Assembly: GCF_000341085.1 (NCBI RefSeq)
Contig: NZ_ANBA01000027.1
Location: 62,001-126,000 of the forward strand
Direction: 5' to 3'
Length of the DNA: 64,000 nucleotides
From: Nocardiopsis ganjiahuensis DSM 45031
GTDB taxonomy: Bacteria > Actinomycetota > Actinomycetes > Streptosporangiales > Streptosporangiaceae
The first letter of the stretch is position 1, and every line of letters starts with the position of its first letter. Position numbers and translations under genes: made by a program. Under the pieces are notes generated by a model. That model ran no database searches and was not told the origin of the DNA. It saw nothing but the letters and a program-made list of their open reading frames with translations. Positions 41,343 through 50,962 of the stretch are shown here, one piece after another.

Positions 41343-43277
41343 ATGAGACCACACCGGAGACTCCTGGGAGTCACCGCCGGAGCAGCGGCGGTCGTGATGG
41401 CCACCGGATGCTCGTTCTTCTCGTTCGACCCCGACACCGAGAGCGCCGACCAGGCCGAGGGGGTCGGCGAGGCGCCCGTGCTCGCCGCCCTCGTCGACAG
41501 CGGCGACCTCCCACCGCTCGAGGAGAGGCTGCCCGACGAACCCCTCGTCGTGGAGCCGCACGAGGAGATCGGCCGGTACGGGGGCGAGTGGAACACCGCG
41601 ATCCTCGGCGTGCACGACTGGCCCTGGCTCGGCCGGACCGTCGGGTACGAGAACTTCGTCCGATGGGACCCCGGGTGGGAGGAGGCCGTGCCCAACCTCG
41701 CCACCGAGTGGGAGTACAACGACGACTCCACTGAGATCACCATCACCCTCCGCGAGGGCGTCCGCTGGTCCGACGGCGAGCCTTTCACCTCGGACGACGT
41801 CCTGTTCGCGCTGAACGACATCTTCAACAACCACGACGTCAGCCCCATGGCGGCCTCGAACCCCGGAGTCGGGGAGAAGGTCGACGACCACACCCTCACG
41901 ATCACGTTCGACGAGGGCAACGCCCTGTGGATCGAGAACGACTTCATCCTCTACCAGCTGCTGGAGAAGCCCAAGCACTACCTGGAGCAGTTCCACATCG
42001 AGTACAACCCCGACGCCGACGAGCTCGCCGAGGAGGAGGGGTACACCGACTGGATCGAGATGCTCGACGACAAGGCGGGCGTGCTGAACTCCGCCCAGTA
42101 CTGGCAGAACCCCGACATGCCCACCCTGCGCGCCTGGCGGGTGGTGGAGCCGCTGGCCGACTCCGGGCGGATGGTCCTGGAGCGCAACCCCTACTACTGG
42201 AAGGTCGACACCGAGGGCAACCAGCTGCCCTACATCGACCGGGTCAACTTCGACATCCTCCAGGACGAGGAGGTCATGCTGGTCCGCGCCCTCAACGGCG
42301 AGTTCCACATGCACTCCCGCCACTTCAACACCCTGGCCAACCGGCCCACGCTGGCCGAGAACCGCGAGTCCGGCGGCTACGACTTCTTCGAGCTGGTGCC
42401 CGGCGAGATGAACACCGCGATGATCTCCCTCAACCTCACCCACGAGGACGAGGGGCTGCGGGAGATCTTCAACGACAAGGACTTCAGGATCGCCCTGTCG
42501 CACGCCATCAACCGCCAGGACATCATCGACGTCGTCTACCAGGAACAGGGCGAGCCCTGGCAGGGCGCCCCGCGCGAGGACACCCCCTTCTTCAGCGAGG
42601 AGCTCGCCAAGCAGTACACCGAGTACGACGTCGACCTCGCCAACGAGATCCTCGACGAAGCGGGCTACGAGGTCGAGAACGGCGTCCGGGTCAGCCCCGG
42701 CGGCACCCCCGTCCGCTTCAGCCTGTCCGTGCCCACGGACTTCCGCCCCGACATCGTCGACTCCATGGAGATGGTCGTGGGCTTCTGGGGCGACCTGGAC
42801 ATCGACGTGGACCTCAACACCGAGGACCGCGCCCTGTGGCAGAGCAACCGCGAGGACAACAACCACGACGCGAACGTGTGGTCCGGTGACGCCGGTCTGA
42901 TGGACGCCGTCCACGACCCCCGCTGGTACGGCCCGTTCCACGACGGCGAGTCCAACTTCGCCATCCCGTGGGCCAAGTGGTACGTCTCCGACGGCGAGGA
43001 CAGCCGTTCCGTCGAGCCGCCCCAGGACGTGCGGGAGCACATGGAGATGTACGACGCGGTCGAGGCCGAGGCCGACCCCGAGCTCCGTCTCGAACTCATG
43101 GAGGAGCTGCTGGCCGTCTCCCAGGAGCAGTTCTACGCGATGGGCATCAGCCTCAGCCCGACCGGCTACGGGATCGTCGCCGACGACTTCCGCAACGTGC
43201 CGGACTCCATGCCGTCCTCCTCGGTCTACAACGACCCCGGACCCACCAACCCCGAGCAGTACTTCATCGAGCAGTGA
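41343..43277 (+). CDS. Family 5 extracellular solute-binding lipoprotein
   Basis: This 644-aa lipoprotein has lipobox VMATGC with Cys23. The SBP family 5 body has PNLATEWEYNDDSTEITITL, DGEPFTSDDVLFALNDI and FRIALSHAINRQDIIDVVYQ. It is larger than peptide-binding DppA and close to the size of oligosaccharide-binding Opp-type proteins, for example those for cello- or xylo-oligosaccharides in Thermotoga. It gives the importer its specificity; the ligand is not visible from sequence. It begins 4 bp after the OppF stop. Confidence 0.93.
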   Translation: MRPHRRLLGVTAGAAAVVMATGCSFFSFDPDTESADQAEGVGEAPVLAALVDSGDLPPLEERLPDEPLVVEPHEEIGRYGGEWNTAILGVHDWPWLGRTVGYENFVRWDPGWEEAVPNLATEWEYNDDSTEITITLREGVRWSDGEPFTSDDVLFALNDIFNNHDVSPMAASNPGVGEKVDDHTLTITFDEGNALWIENDFILYQLLEKPKHYLEQFHIEYNPDADELAEEEGYTDWIEMLDDKAGVLNSAQYWQNPDMPTLRAWRVVEPLADSGRMVLERNPYYWKVDTEGNQLPYIDRVNFDILQDEEVMLVRALNGEFHMHSRHFNTLANRPTLAENRESGGYDFFELVPGEMNTAMISLNLTHEDEGLREIFNDKDFRIALSHAINRQDIIDVVYQEQGEPWQGAPREDTPFFSEELAKQYTEYDVDLANEILDEAGYEVENGVRVSPGGTPVRFSLSVPTDFRPDIVDSMEMVVGFWGDLDIDVDLNTEDRALWQSNREDNNHDANVWSGDAGLMDAVHDPRWYGPFHDGESNFAIPWAKWYVSDGEDSRSVEPPQDVREHMEMYDAVEAEADPELRLELMEELLAVSQEQFYAMGISLSPTGYGIVADDFRNVPDSMPSSSVYNDPGPTNPEQYFIEQ

Positions 43278-43278
43278 G

Positions 43279-44211
43279 GTGAACGTGGAACCCCGTCCCC
43301 GAGGTCTGTCCCTCGTCCACGAACAGGACCGCTCCCTGCGGCTGAGCCACGACGACCAGGAGCTGCTGCGCTACGTCTACCGGCCCTGGGACGCCCAGCT
43401 GGAGTCGCCCCGCCCCTACTTCCACCCCCTGCGCACCCTCTCGGGGGCCACGGTCAGCCTGTACCGACCGCACGACCACGTCTGGCACAAGGGAATCGCC
43501 TGGTCCCTGCCCAACGTCGGCCCGGCCAACTTCTGGGGCGGGCCCACCTACCTCCGCGACGGCGGCTACCAACAGCTCGACAACAACGGCTCCACCGACC
43601 ACCTGGAGTTCGAGGAGGTCACCGTCACCCCGGAGCGGGCCACCGTCACCGAACTCCTCGAATGGGTCACCCAGCAGGGCGAGACCTGGTTCTCGGAGCG
43701 CCGCTCCTTCACCGCCACCGTCTCCCCGGACTCCTGGACCCTGGTCTTCGAGACGTCCTTCACCAACCGCACCGACACCACGATCCGGTTCGGCAGCCCC
43801 ACCACCGAGGGCAGGCCGAACGCCGGCTACGGCGGCCTCTTCTGGCGCGGTCCGCGCTCCTTCACCAACGGCAGGGCCCGCAACGAGCACCGCGAAGGGG
43901 GCGACGACCTGATGGGCGAGCGCTCCCCCTGGCTGGCGTTCACCGGACAGCACGACGGCAGCGACCACACGTCCACCCTGGTGTTCGTCGACTGCCCGAC
44001 CAACCCCGGCCACCCGACCCGGTGGTTCGTCCGCAACGGCATGTACGCCTGTGTCAGCCCGGCCCCGTTCTTCGACGAGGAAGTGGACGCCGCCCCCGGC
44101 CAGACCCTCGCCTACCGCTACGCGGTGGTGATCGCCGACGGCGACCCCGACCCCAAGCCCCTGGCCGACGTGGGCCTTCGGGACCTGACACGCGGGCGGC
44201 AGGGGGATTGA
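43279..44211 (+). CDS. DUF6807 (PmoA-family) protein
   Basis: This 310-aa cytoplasmic protein has the family's RPYFHPLRTLSGATVSLYRP, HDHVWHKGIAWSLPNVG and FWGGPTY. DUF6807 proteins are often encoded beside Gfo/Idh dehydrogenases and sugar importers; the PmoA name is historical and they are not methane monooxygenase subunits. The role is unknown. It is the last gene of the GH3 operon, starting 1 bp after the solute-binding stop. GTG at 43279 or at 43285 may be used. A palindrome at 44249-44265 follows. Confidence 0.82.
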   Translation: MNVEPRPRGLSLVHEQDRSLRLSHDDQELLRYVYRPWDAQLESPRPYFHPLRTLSGATVSLYRPHDHVWHKGIAWSLPNVGPANFWGGPTYLRDGGYQQLDNNGSTDHLEFEEVTVTPERATVTELLEWVTQQGETWFSERRSFTATVSPDSWTLVFETSFTNRTDTTIRFGSPTTEGRPNAGYGGLFWRGPRSFTNGRARNEHREGGDDLMGERSPWLAFTGQHDGSDHTSTLVFVDCPTNPGHPTRWFVRNGMYACVSPAPFFDEEVDAAPGQTLAYRYAVVIADGDPDPKPLADVGLRDLTRGRQGD

Positions 44212-44248
44212 CCGCTTCCGGCCCCGGACGGCGGGTTGCCCGGAAGCT

Positions 44249-44265
44249 AACGATCCAAGATCGTT
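44249..44265. terminator. Palindrome after the sugar operon
   Basis: AACGATC-CAA-GATCGTT is a perfect 7-bp inverted repeat 38 bp past the DUF6807 stop. It could be a weak terminator or an operator; no T-run follows on the plus side. Confidence 0.45.
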
Positions 44266-44319
44266 GATCACGCCTCACCCGGATTAAGACCAACCCGAAA
44301 TCCCCCCAGGAGCCACCCC

Positions 44320-44842
44320 ATGTCCACGCCCCGAGTCGCCATGGGGTGGCCCCCACAACAAAAGACAACGCGCTGCCACCATTCAAAAGCAGAAAGTAGC
44401 GGCCGTTCTCAGAGGAAGGGCCCGAAAGCCGGTTCGGACCCCGAAGAACCAACCGCGGAACCCGATCACGCCCCGAAGGCAAAAAGCAGTGCCCGACCCC
44501 AGCCGGGGAGCAAAAAGACCAGCTCAGCCACCGGGACGACAACCGCGGTGCCCAACCCCGGCCGGGAAGCGAAAAGCAGCACCCGAACCCGGTGGGAGAG
44601 CGAAGAACCCAGGTCAGCCGCGCCCGGGGAGCCGGCCGCGGTACCCAACCCCGACCCGGAGGCGAAAAGCAGCGCCCAACCCCAGCAGGGGAGCCGAAAG
44701 ACCAGGTCAGCCACGGTCGTGCCGCGAAGCGCGACGGCCGGAGGCCGAGCGGCACACCGGGGGGTTGGGGGTCGTCCCCCAAGGGCACGACGAAGACGAC
44801 CCTGGGAACAAGCGCTAGCTTGCTACCAGGGTCGTCTGGAGT
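44320..44842. repeat. Tandem degenerate repeats (about 90-97 bp) between the sugar operon and tRNA-Leu
   Basis: The marker AAAAGCAG begins at 44385, 44482, 44572 and 44665, giving steps of 97, 90 and 93 bp. Shared blocks include CCCAACCCCG and GGGGAGC with AAAAGACCAG. A plus-strand frame of 181 codons (44320-44865), with AGGAG before its ATG, translates the repeats as NP...EAKSS. A minus-strand frame also spans them. The plus frame runs into the tRNA gene, so the DNA is more likely a non-coding array like that at 25030-25487. No other gene is seen here. Confidence 0.65.
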
Positions 44843-44846
44843 CGAG

Positions 44847-44929
44847 TGGGCGAGGAGGGATTTGAACCCTCACATCCTTTCGGACACACGGACCTGAACC
44901 GTGCGCGTCTACCGTTCCGCCACCCGCCC
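44847..44929 (-). tRNA. tRNA-Leu (anticodon CAG)
   Basis: Reading the minus strand, GGGCGGG pairs with CTCGCCC (one G-U). The D-arm starts TGGCGGAACGG. The anticodon stem CACGG/CCGTG closes the loop TTCAGGT with anticodon CAG. A class II variable arm TGTCCGAAAGGA precedes the T-arm GAGGGTTCAAATCCCTC. The discriminator is A (44847); CCA is not encoded. Confidence 0.95.
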
Positions 44930-45157
44930 GAGTGACATGCATTCAGTTGTGTTGCCAGGTGATCCGGGCTTTTGCCTGTTCCCCCTGGCGACATGAATAA
45001 GGCTAGCACGGCTTGGAGGCGGGTTGCACACCGTTTGCGGCGGGCCCGGATCGGGGCTCGGAGAGGGCCCTCACAGGGGTGCGCCTGAAACCAGGGGCAC
45101 CCCGGCCCGGTTACGATCGTCTACACATACGGAGTGGAGTACAAAGGGAGGTACCTC

Positions 45158-45922
45158 GTGGGAGTGCTCCAACGCTTCGAGCGCAGGCTCGAGGGCATGA
45201 TCGAAGGCACCTTCGCGATGGCCTTCAAGTCTGAGCTCCAGCCGGTCGAGGTCGCGAGCGCGGTCCAGCGGGAAATGGACGAGCGGGCAGCGATCGTGGC
45301 CCAGGGACGCACACTGGTCCCGAACGACTTCATCGTCGAGCTCTCAGCCAGTGACAAGGAGCGCCTGGAGGTCTACGCCGACAGCCTCGGACAGGAGCTG
45401 TCCAAGCTGGCTCGCGACTACGCGACCGAGCAGGGCTATTCCTTCGTCGGTCCGGTGCGGGTCCAGTTCAGGTCGGACGACGGCCTCAAGACGGGCCGCT
45501 TCCGAATCCGTTCCGGTGTCGTGCGCGGGACCATGGTGAAGGACGGCGAGGTCCGTCAGCCGGTCGGTGATCCGGGTCCGGGCGCAGGACAGCGCCAGAC
45601 CGGCCGTCCTCGTCTGCTCATCTCGCCCGGCGGTGCGACCGCTGAAGGCAACATCGCAAGCCAGGGCATGCAGCAGTCCTTCGAACTGACCACACCGGTC
45701 ACCTTGTTGGGCCGCGGCACCGACTGCGACCTGCGCCTGGTCGACAACGGCGTCTCCCGTCACCACGTGGAGATCCGGGTCGACGGCGAAGAGGTCATCC
45801 TGGAGGACAAGGGATCCACGAACGGAACCTTCGTCAACGGACAGCAGGTCAGGCAGGCCAGGCTGGTGGACGGCACCCGGATCAGTCTGGGTCGTACCAC
45901 CATGACCTTCCGCCGGGACTGA
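45158..45922 (+). CDS. fhaA: FHA-domain protein FhaA (DUF3662 + FHA)
   Basis: This 254-aa protein has an N-terminal DUF3662 domain (GVLQRFERRLEGMIEGTFAM) and a C-terminal FHA domain (about residues 165-250). The FHA domain has LLGRGTDCDLRLVDNGVSRH and DKGSTNGTFVNG. The FHA domain reads phosphothreonines made by PknB. In mycobacteria FhaA binds the pseudokinase domain of MviN/MurJ and slows peptidoglycan synthesis at poles and septa. GTG at 45158-45160 with AGGGAGG upstream. It is first in the cell-wall cluster; TTACGAT at 45107 resembles a -10 box. Confidence 0.93.
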   Translation: MGVLQRFERRLEGMIEGTFAMAFKSELQPVEVASAVQREMDERAAIVAQGRTLVPNDFIVELSASDKERLEVYADSLGQELSKLARDYATEQGYSFVGPVRVQFRSDDGLKTGRFRIRSGVVRGTMVKDGEVRQPVGDPGPGAGQRQTGRPRLLISPGGATAEGNIASQGMQQSFELTTPVTLLGRGTDCDLRLVDNGVSRHHVEIRVDGEEVILEDKGSTNGTFVNGQQVRQARLVDGTRISLGRTTMTFRRD

Positions 45923-46214
45923 TCACCCGACCCCGACCAGTCGGACGATCCGGACCAACCGGACCGCAACCAACCGCCCCAAACCGGCGTCTGAGAGGTC
46001 GAAGTCCGGGTCAGGACCGATAAGGACCTGTGTCGGATATCCGGCCGGGAGGGTAGTCTCCGCGAAGACCTGACCGATCGGGCAGAATGGCCGCGGCCGG
46101 CTGGGCCGCGGATCAGCGACCTAGACTCACCGACTCGAAGGTGGGGCAGACACGGTGGCGGCGCCGATGACCGCCACCCCGGCCGAAGCACGACAGGGGC
46201 TGAAGAGCAGTTCG

Positions 46215-46712
46215 ATGTCCAACTTGACCCTCATATTGATCAAGATCGCGTACCTCGCGGTGCTTTGGCTGTTCGTCCTCATGGCGGTCGGCGTCATCCG
46301 CACGGACCTCTTCGGCCAGTCGAAGAAGAAGGCCAAGAAGAAACCCCGCCCTGCGGCGCGTCCGCCCCAGCGCCGGGCGCCGTCGTCGTCACAGGAGCGA
46401 CCGCAGCGTCCGCGCCGCAACGAGCCCACGGTCCTGGCCGTGACCCAGGGGTCTCTCTCCGGCACCACGGTCAACCTGGCCTCACAGCCCATCCTCATCG
46501 GGCGCGCCCCGGACTCGACCCTGGTCATCACCGATGACTACGCGTCGGGCCGCCACGCGCGTGTCTACTCCGAAAACGGCCGCTGGTTCGTCGAGGACCT
46601 GAACTCCACCAACGGCACCTACCTCGGCCAGCAGAAGCTGAACCGCCCCCAGCCCATCACGGTGGGTCAGCCCATCCGTATCGGCAAAACCGTCCTGGAA
46701 CTGCGCAAATGA
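46215..46712 (+). CDS. fhaB: FHA-domain membrane protein FhaB/FipA
   Basis: This 165-aa protein has one N-terminal helix (about residues 5-27, TLILIKIAYLAVLWLFVLMA), a basic linker KKKAKKKPRP and an FHA domain with ILIGRAPDSTLVITDDYASGRH and LNSTNGTYLG. It is a PknA/PknB phospho-reader at the division site. The ATG at 46215 fits the mycobacterial homologue; an upstream GTG would add 20 residues. Its stop overlaps the pstP start as ATGA. It lies 292 bp after fhaA, with a possible own promoter (TAGACT near 46120). Confidence 0.92.
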   Translation: MSNLTLILIKIAYLAVLWLFVLMAVGVIRTDLFGQSKKKAKKKPRPAARPPQRRAPSSSQERPQRPRRNEPTVLAVTQGSLSGTTVNLASQPILIGRAPDSTLVITDDYASGRHARVYSENGRWFVEDLNSTNGTYLGQQKLNRPQPITVGQPIRIGKTVLELRK

Positions 46713-48091
46713 CAATCGCTCTCCGATACGCGGCGTACTCCGACGTAGGATGCCTCCGCGAAGGCAACGAAGACTCCGGCTACGCCGGCCAACACCTCCT
46801 CGCGGTAGCCGACGGCATGGGCGGTTACGCGGGCGGTGAGGTGGCCAGCTCCATCGCCATCTCGTCCATCCGCCAGCTCGACACCCGGGACGACCCCCGG
46901 GCCGAGGAGATGGCCGAGGTCCTCCAGCGGGCCGTCGAGCACGCCAACGAGTCCCTCGCCATCCGCATCCGGCAGGAACCCCAGCTCGAGAACATGGGCA
47001 CCACCCTGACCGCCATGCTGTGGTCGGGCTCCCAGGTCGCGCTGATCCACATCGGCGACTCGCGCGCCTACCTGCTGCGCGGTCCGCGCTTCGAGCAGAT
47101 CACCCACGACCACACCCTGGTGCAGACCCTCGTCGACGAGGGCAAGATCACCGAGGAGGAGGTCGCCACCCACCCGCAGCGGTCCCTGATCCTGCGCGCG
47201 CTGGACGGCAAGACCCCGGTCGACCCGGACATCTCCATCAGCAAGGCGAAGGTCGGCGACCGCTACCTGCTCTGCTCGGACGGGCTGTCCGGTGTGGTCA
47301 GCAAGAAGACCATCCACGAGACGCTCGCCACCGAGAGCGACCCCCGGGCGGCCGCGAAGAAGCTCATCGAGCTGGCCATCCGCGGTGGCGGACCGGACAA
47401 CATCACCGCGGTCGTCGCGGACGTCATCGAGACGGACACCGACCGCGAGGGGCCGACGCCCGCCTCCCAGACGGTCGGTGCCGCGGACCAGCGCGACGAA
47501 TCGACGGGGCCCAACGAGAGCAGCCCCGCCAGACGGGCGCAGGAGCTGCGCGGCACCGGCGGCGACACCGCCGAGATGGACCCGGTCCAGGCGGAGATCC
47601 CGGGCCGACAGGACCACCCGGGCCACGACGGGAACCCCGCCTACGGCGCCCCCCACGAGGAGCCGTACAACACCCACGACGACTACGACGCGCCGACCGC
47701 GCGCGGACAGGCCTCCGAGCCGGAGTACCGCACGCGCAGCTGGTGGCCGATCATCCTGGTCTTCCTCGTGGTGGTGGCCCTGGTCGCGGGCGGTGGCTAC
47801 TACTTCGGCCGCCAGTACGTGGACAGCCAGTACTACGTGGGTATCTCCCCGGACGGCCGGACCGTCAGCATCTACCAGGGCATCGACACCGACATCGCCG
47901 GCTTCAGCCTGTCCGAGGAGGTCGAGGGCACCGAGATCCAGGTGGACTCGCTCACCCCGACCGACCGCGAGGCGATCCAGAACACCTGGACGGCGGACGA
48001 CCTGGCCGACGCCAAGAGCATTGTCAGCGACCTCGAGGCGGACTCGGGCGACAGCGCCGACCAGGAGACCGAGACCGAGGAATCGGGGTGA
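46709..48091 (+). CDS. pstP: PP2C-type Ser/Thr phosphatase PstP
   Basis: This 460-aa protein reverses phosphorylation by PknA and PknB. The PP2C domain (about residues 5-240) shows REGNEDSGYAG, ADGMGGYAGGEVAS, HIGDSRAYLL, LLCSDGLSGVV and GGPDNITAVVADV, so the metal-binding aspartates are present. A linker, a transmembrane helix (about 346-368, IILVFLVVVALVAGGGYYFG) and an extracytoplasmic tail follow. It starts on the fhaB stop (ATGA). Confidence 0.95.
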   Translation: MTIALRYAAYSDVGCLREGNEDSGYAGQHLLAVADGMGGYAGGEVASSIAISSIRQLDTRDDPRAEEMAEVLQRAVEHANESLAIRIRQEPQLENMGTTLTAMLWSGSQVALIHIGDSRAYLLRGPRFEQITHDHTLVQTLVDEGKITEEEVATHPQRSLILRALDGKTPVDPDISISKAKVGDRYLLCSDGLSGVVSKKTIHETLATESDPRAAAKKLIELAIRGGGPDNITAVVADVIETDTDREGPTPASQTVGAADQRDESTGPNESSPARRAQELRGTGGDTAEMDPVQAEIPGRQDHPGHDGNPAYGAPHEEPYNTHDDYDAPTARGQASEPEYRTRSWWPIILVFLVVVALVAGGGYYFGRQYVDSQYYVGISPDGRTVSIYQGIDTDIAGFSLSEEVEGTEIQVDSLTPTDREAIQNTWTADDLADAKSIVSDLEADSGDSADQETETEESG

Positions 48092-48095
48092 CCCT

Positions 48096-49502
48096 GTGAG
48101 CACCACCGCCCCTGAGGCACCCACAGCGCTACCCCCGATCCAACGCCGCAACGCGGAGCTGGTCCTCATCGGGATCACGATCGTCATCACCATGAGCGCG
48201 ATGGCGGTCTCAGGGCTCAACCTCAACGGCTCCATCCCCGGAGCCATGTGGGGTTACGGTCTGATCTTCGGTGCGCTGGCGCTCGCCACGCACGTCGCGC
48301 TTCGCTTCATCGCCCCCTACGCCGACCCGCTGATCCTGCCCTGCGCGCTGTTCCTGAACGGCATCGGCGTCGCGATGATCTGGCGTCTGGACGCCGCCGA
48401 CTCCGGGGACATCGAGCACGCCGGTGTGGGCATGCAGCTGATCTGGACCGCGGTCGGCATGGTCATGTGCATCGCCCTGCTGTTCTTCCTGAAGGAACCG
48501 CGGGTCCTCCAGCGCTACACCTACATCAGCGCTCTGGCGGCGCTCATCCTCATCGCGCTGCCGATGGTCCCCGGCCTGGGTGTCTCCGAGTTCGGCGCCC
48601 GCCGCTGGATCGGTATCGCCGGCCGCACCCTCCAGCCCTCCGAGTTCGCGAAGATCGCCCTGGTGATCTTCCTGGCGTCCTATCTGGTCACCAAACGGCA
48701 GGTGCTCTCACTCGCGGCCAGGCAGATCAAGATCGGCCGGTTCAAGGTCATGGACCTGCCGCGCGCCCGCGACTTCATGCCGATGGTCGTCGGCTGGGTC
48801 GCCGCGATCGGCCTTCTGGTCATCACCAAGGACCTCGGCACGTCGCTGCTGCTCTTCGGCACCTTCCTGGCGATGCTGTACGTCGCCACGCAGCGCTCCT
48901 CCTGGGTGATCATCGGCGTCAGCGTGTTCTTGGGGGCGGCGGCGCTCGCCTTCCAGATCTTCTGGCACTTCCGACAGCGCGTCGACATCTGGTTCTACGC
49001 CTTCGACCCGGAGGTCTACGGTCGGCTGGGCGGCAGCGAACAGCTGGTCAAGGGCCAGATCGGCATGGCCTACGGAGGTGTGTTCGGTACCGGCATGGGC
49101 GGTGGTCAGGCACACCGCATCTTCGCCGCGGACAGCGACTTCATCCTCGCCTCCCTGGGCGAGGACCTCGGCCTGACCGGGCTCATGGCGATCCTGCTCG
49201 TCATCTTCCTCCTGGTGCAACGGGGCATGCGCATCGCGCTGGCCTCGCGTGAGCTGTTCGTCAAGATGCTGGCGAGCGGCCTGGCCTTCGTCATGTGCTT
49301 CCAGGTGTTCGTGGTGCTCGGCGGTCTGACCCGCATCATCCCGCTGACCGGTATGACCACACCCTTCCTGGCCGCGGGCGGTTCAGCCCTGATGTCCAGC
49401 TGGCTGATGATCGGCCTGTTGCTCCGGATGAGCGACAACGCGCGGCGTCCCGCCCCGCAGGCCATCCAGGACGAGGGGGCCACGCAGGTGATCCGACGAT
49501 GA
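48096..49502 (+). CDS. rodA: SEDS-family peptidoglycan polymerase RodA/FtsW
   Basis: This 468-aa protein has about 10-12 membrane helices and the SEDS signatures RRWIGIAGRTLQPSEFAKIA, VITKDLGTSLLLFGTFLAM and ILASLGEDLGLTGLMAILL. It polymerises lipid II glycan strands with the PBP encoded next. GTG start with GGGGTGA upstream. Its stop overlaps the pbpA start (ATGA). It is the conserved fourth gene of the cluster and is tied to elongation, sporulation or branching growth. Confidence 0.95.
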   Translation: MSTTAPEAPTALPPIQRRNAELVLIGITIVITMSAMAVSGLNLNGSIPGAMWGYGLIFGALALATHVALRFIAPYADPLILPCALFLNGIGVAMIWRLDAADSGDIEHAGVGMQLIWTAVGMVMCIALLFFLKEPRVLQRYTYISALAALILIALPMVPGLGVSEFGARRWIGIAGRTLQPSEFAKIALVIFLASYLVTKRQVLSLAARQIKIGRFKVMDLPRARDFMPMVVGWVAAIGLLVITKDLGTSLLLFGTFLAMLYVATQRSSWVIIGVSVFLGAAALAFQIFWHFRQRVDIWFYAFDPEVYGRLGGSEQLVKGQIGMAYGGVFGTGMGGGQAHRIFAADSDFILASLGEDLGLTGLMAILLVIFLLVQRGMRIALASRELFVKMLASGLAFVMCFQVFVVLGGLTRIIPLTGMTTPFLAAGGSALMSSWLMIGLLLRMSDNARRPAPQAIQDEGATQVIRR

Positions 49503-50962
49503 ACACTCCCATCCGACGCCTCAGCGTCTTCGCGATGCTCCTCTTCGGCGCCCTGATGCTCCAGCTGACCTGGATCCAGGGGTTCCAGGCGGAGGCGATC
49601 CGCGAGGACCCGCTGAACTCGCGCCAGTACACCGAGCGCCTCACCGAGCAGCGGGGGCCGATCGTCATCGGCGACGAGAACGTCGCCTTCTCCACGGACA
49701 TCTCCGAGGAGGACGAACCGGCGCGCTTCCAGCGGGAGTACGCGGGCGGCACCATGTACACGCCGGTCGTGGGCTCCTTCCGCAGCTACGGCGCCTCGGG
49801 GATCGAGTACACCGAGAACGCGCTGTTGGACGGCAGCGACGACCGGCTGGCCGTACGCAACTTCCGCGACATGATCACGGGCCGCGAGCCCGAGGGCGCA
49901 CGCGTCGAGCTGACCATCGACCCCGCGGTCCAGGAGGCCGGGTTCAAGGGGTTCGAGCAGCTCGGGATGAACGGTGCCGCGGTCGCCATCGAGCCCGACA
50001 CCGGGGCGATCCTCGGTTCGGTCTCGTACCCGTCCTACGACGCCAACGACGTCGTGAGCATCACCGACATCACCGAGGCCGGCGAGAACTACGTCGCCCT
50101 CGAGAACCAGGAGGACCAGCCGCTGCTGAACCGGGCGCTGCGCGAGCGCTACGCGCCGGGTTCGACGTTCAAGATCGTGACCGCGGCCGCGGCCATCGAG
50201 CACCTGGACGCGGGCCCGGACAGCACCCAGGACGCTCCGGACAACCTGTCGTTCAACAGCGGTCCGAACCTGCCCAACGCGACCCCGGGCGGCACCTGCA
50301 ACGGCGGCAGCCCGGACACTCTGGCGCACTCGATCCAGATCTCCTGCAACACCTCGTTCGCCAACTGGGCGATCGAGATGGGCGGTGAGGCCCTGTCCGA
50401 GCAGGCGACGGCCTTCGGGTTCAACCCGGAGGAGGGCGAGGAGTTCAACGTCCCGCTGAACGTGATCCCGAGCCTGGCCCCGGTGGAGAGCGAGGACAGC
50501 ATCCTCGGCCGCGCCGGCATCGGCCAGTCCAACGTCGAGTCGACGCCGCTCCAGATGGCCATGGTCGCCGCCGGTGTGGCCAACTCCGGTGAGGTCATGC
50601 ACCCGTACCTGGTCGACTCGGTCCGTGACGCGGACCGCTCGGTGGTCACCCAGACCAGCCCCGAGGTGTACAGCCAGGCCACGAGCGCCAGTACCGCGTC
50701 TATGCTCAAGGACATGATGGTGCTGGTGACCGGCCCCGACGGGTCCGGTCCCAACGCCGCCATCCCGGGCGTTGACGTCGCCGGCAAGACCGGTACCGCC
50801 GAGACCGGCGGTGAGCTCGGAACCCACAACTGGTTCATCGGTTTCGCACCCGCCGACGACCCGGAGATCGCGGTCGCGGTGGTGATCGAGCACGGTGGCG
50901 GCAGCGGTGGTTCCCTGGCCGCGCCGATCGCCCGCCAGATGATGGAGGCAGTGGTCCTGTAG
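49499..50962 (+). CDS. pbpA: Class B penicillin-binding protein PbpA
   Basis: This 487-aa transpeptidase has one N-terminal membrane helix (LSVFAMLLFGALMLQLTWIQ) and a dimerisation region. The transpeptidase domain has Ser222 in APGSTFKIV (SxxK), Ser282-Cys-Asn in ISCNTSF (SxN) and Lys430 in AGKTGTAE (KTG). It cross-links the glycan made by RodA outside the membrane. It overlaps rodA by 4 nt, and the following kinase start overlaps its stop by 1 nt. Confidence 0.95.
   Translation: MNTPIRRLSVFAMLLFGALMLQLTWIQGFQAEAIREDPLNSRQYTERLTEQRGPIVIGDENVAFSTDISEEDEPARFQREYAGGTMYTPVVGSFRSYGASGIEYTENALLDGSDDRLAVRNFRDMITGREPEGARVELTIDPAVQEAGFKGFEQLGMNGAAVAIEPDTGAILGSVSYPSYDANDVVSITDITEAGENYVALENQEDQPLLNRALRERYAPGSTFKIVTAAAAIEHLDAGPDSTQDAPDNLSFNSGPNLPNATPGGTCNGGSPDTLAHSIQISCNTSFANWAIEMGGEALSEQATAFGFNPEEGEEFNVPLNVIPSLAPVESEDSILGRAGIGQSNVESTPLQMAMVAAGVANSGEVMHPYLVDSVRDADRSVVTQTSPEVYSQATSASTASMLKDMMVLVTGPDGSGPNAAIPGVDVAGKTGTAETGGELGTHNWFIGFAPADDPEIAVAVVIEHGGGSGGSLAAPIARQMMEAVVL

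Noticed and set aside
44054..44788. Minus-strand repeat protein of 244 aa
   Set aside because: It overlaps the DUF6807 gene end and reads a repeat field. Its composition (Trp, Arg, Pro) is that of an antisense frame and no ribosome site was seen.
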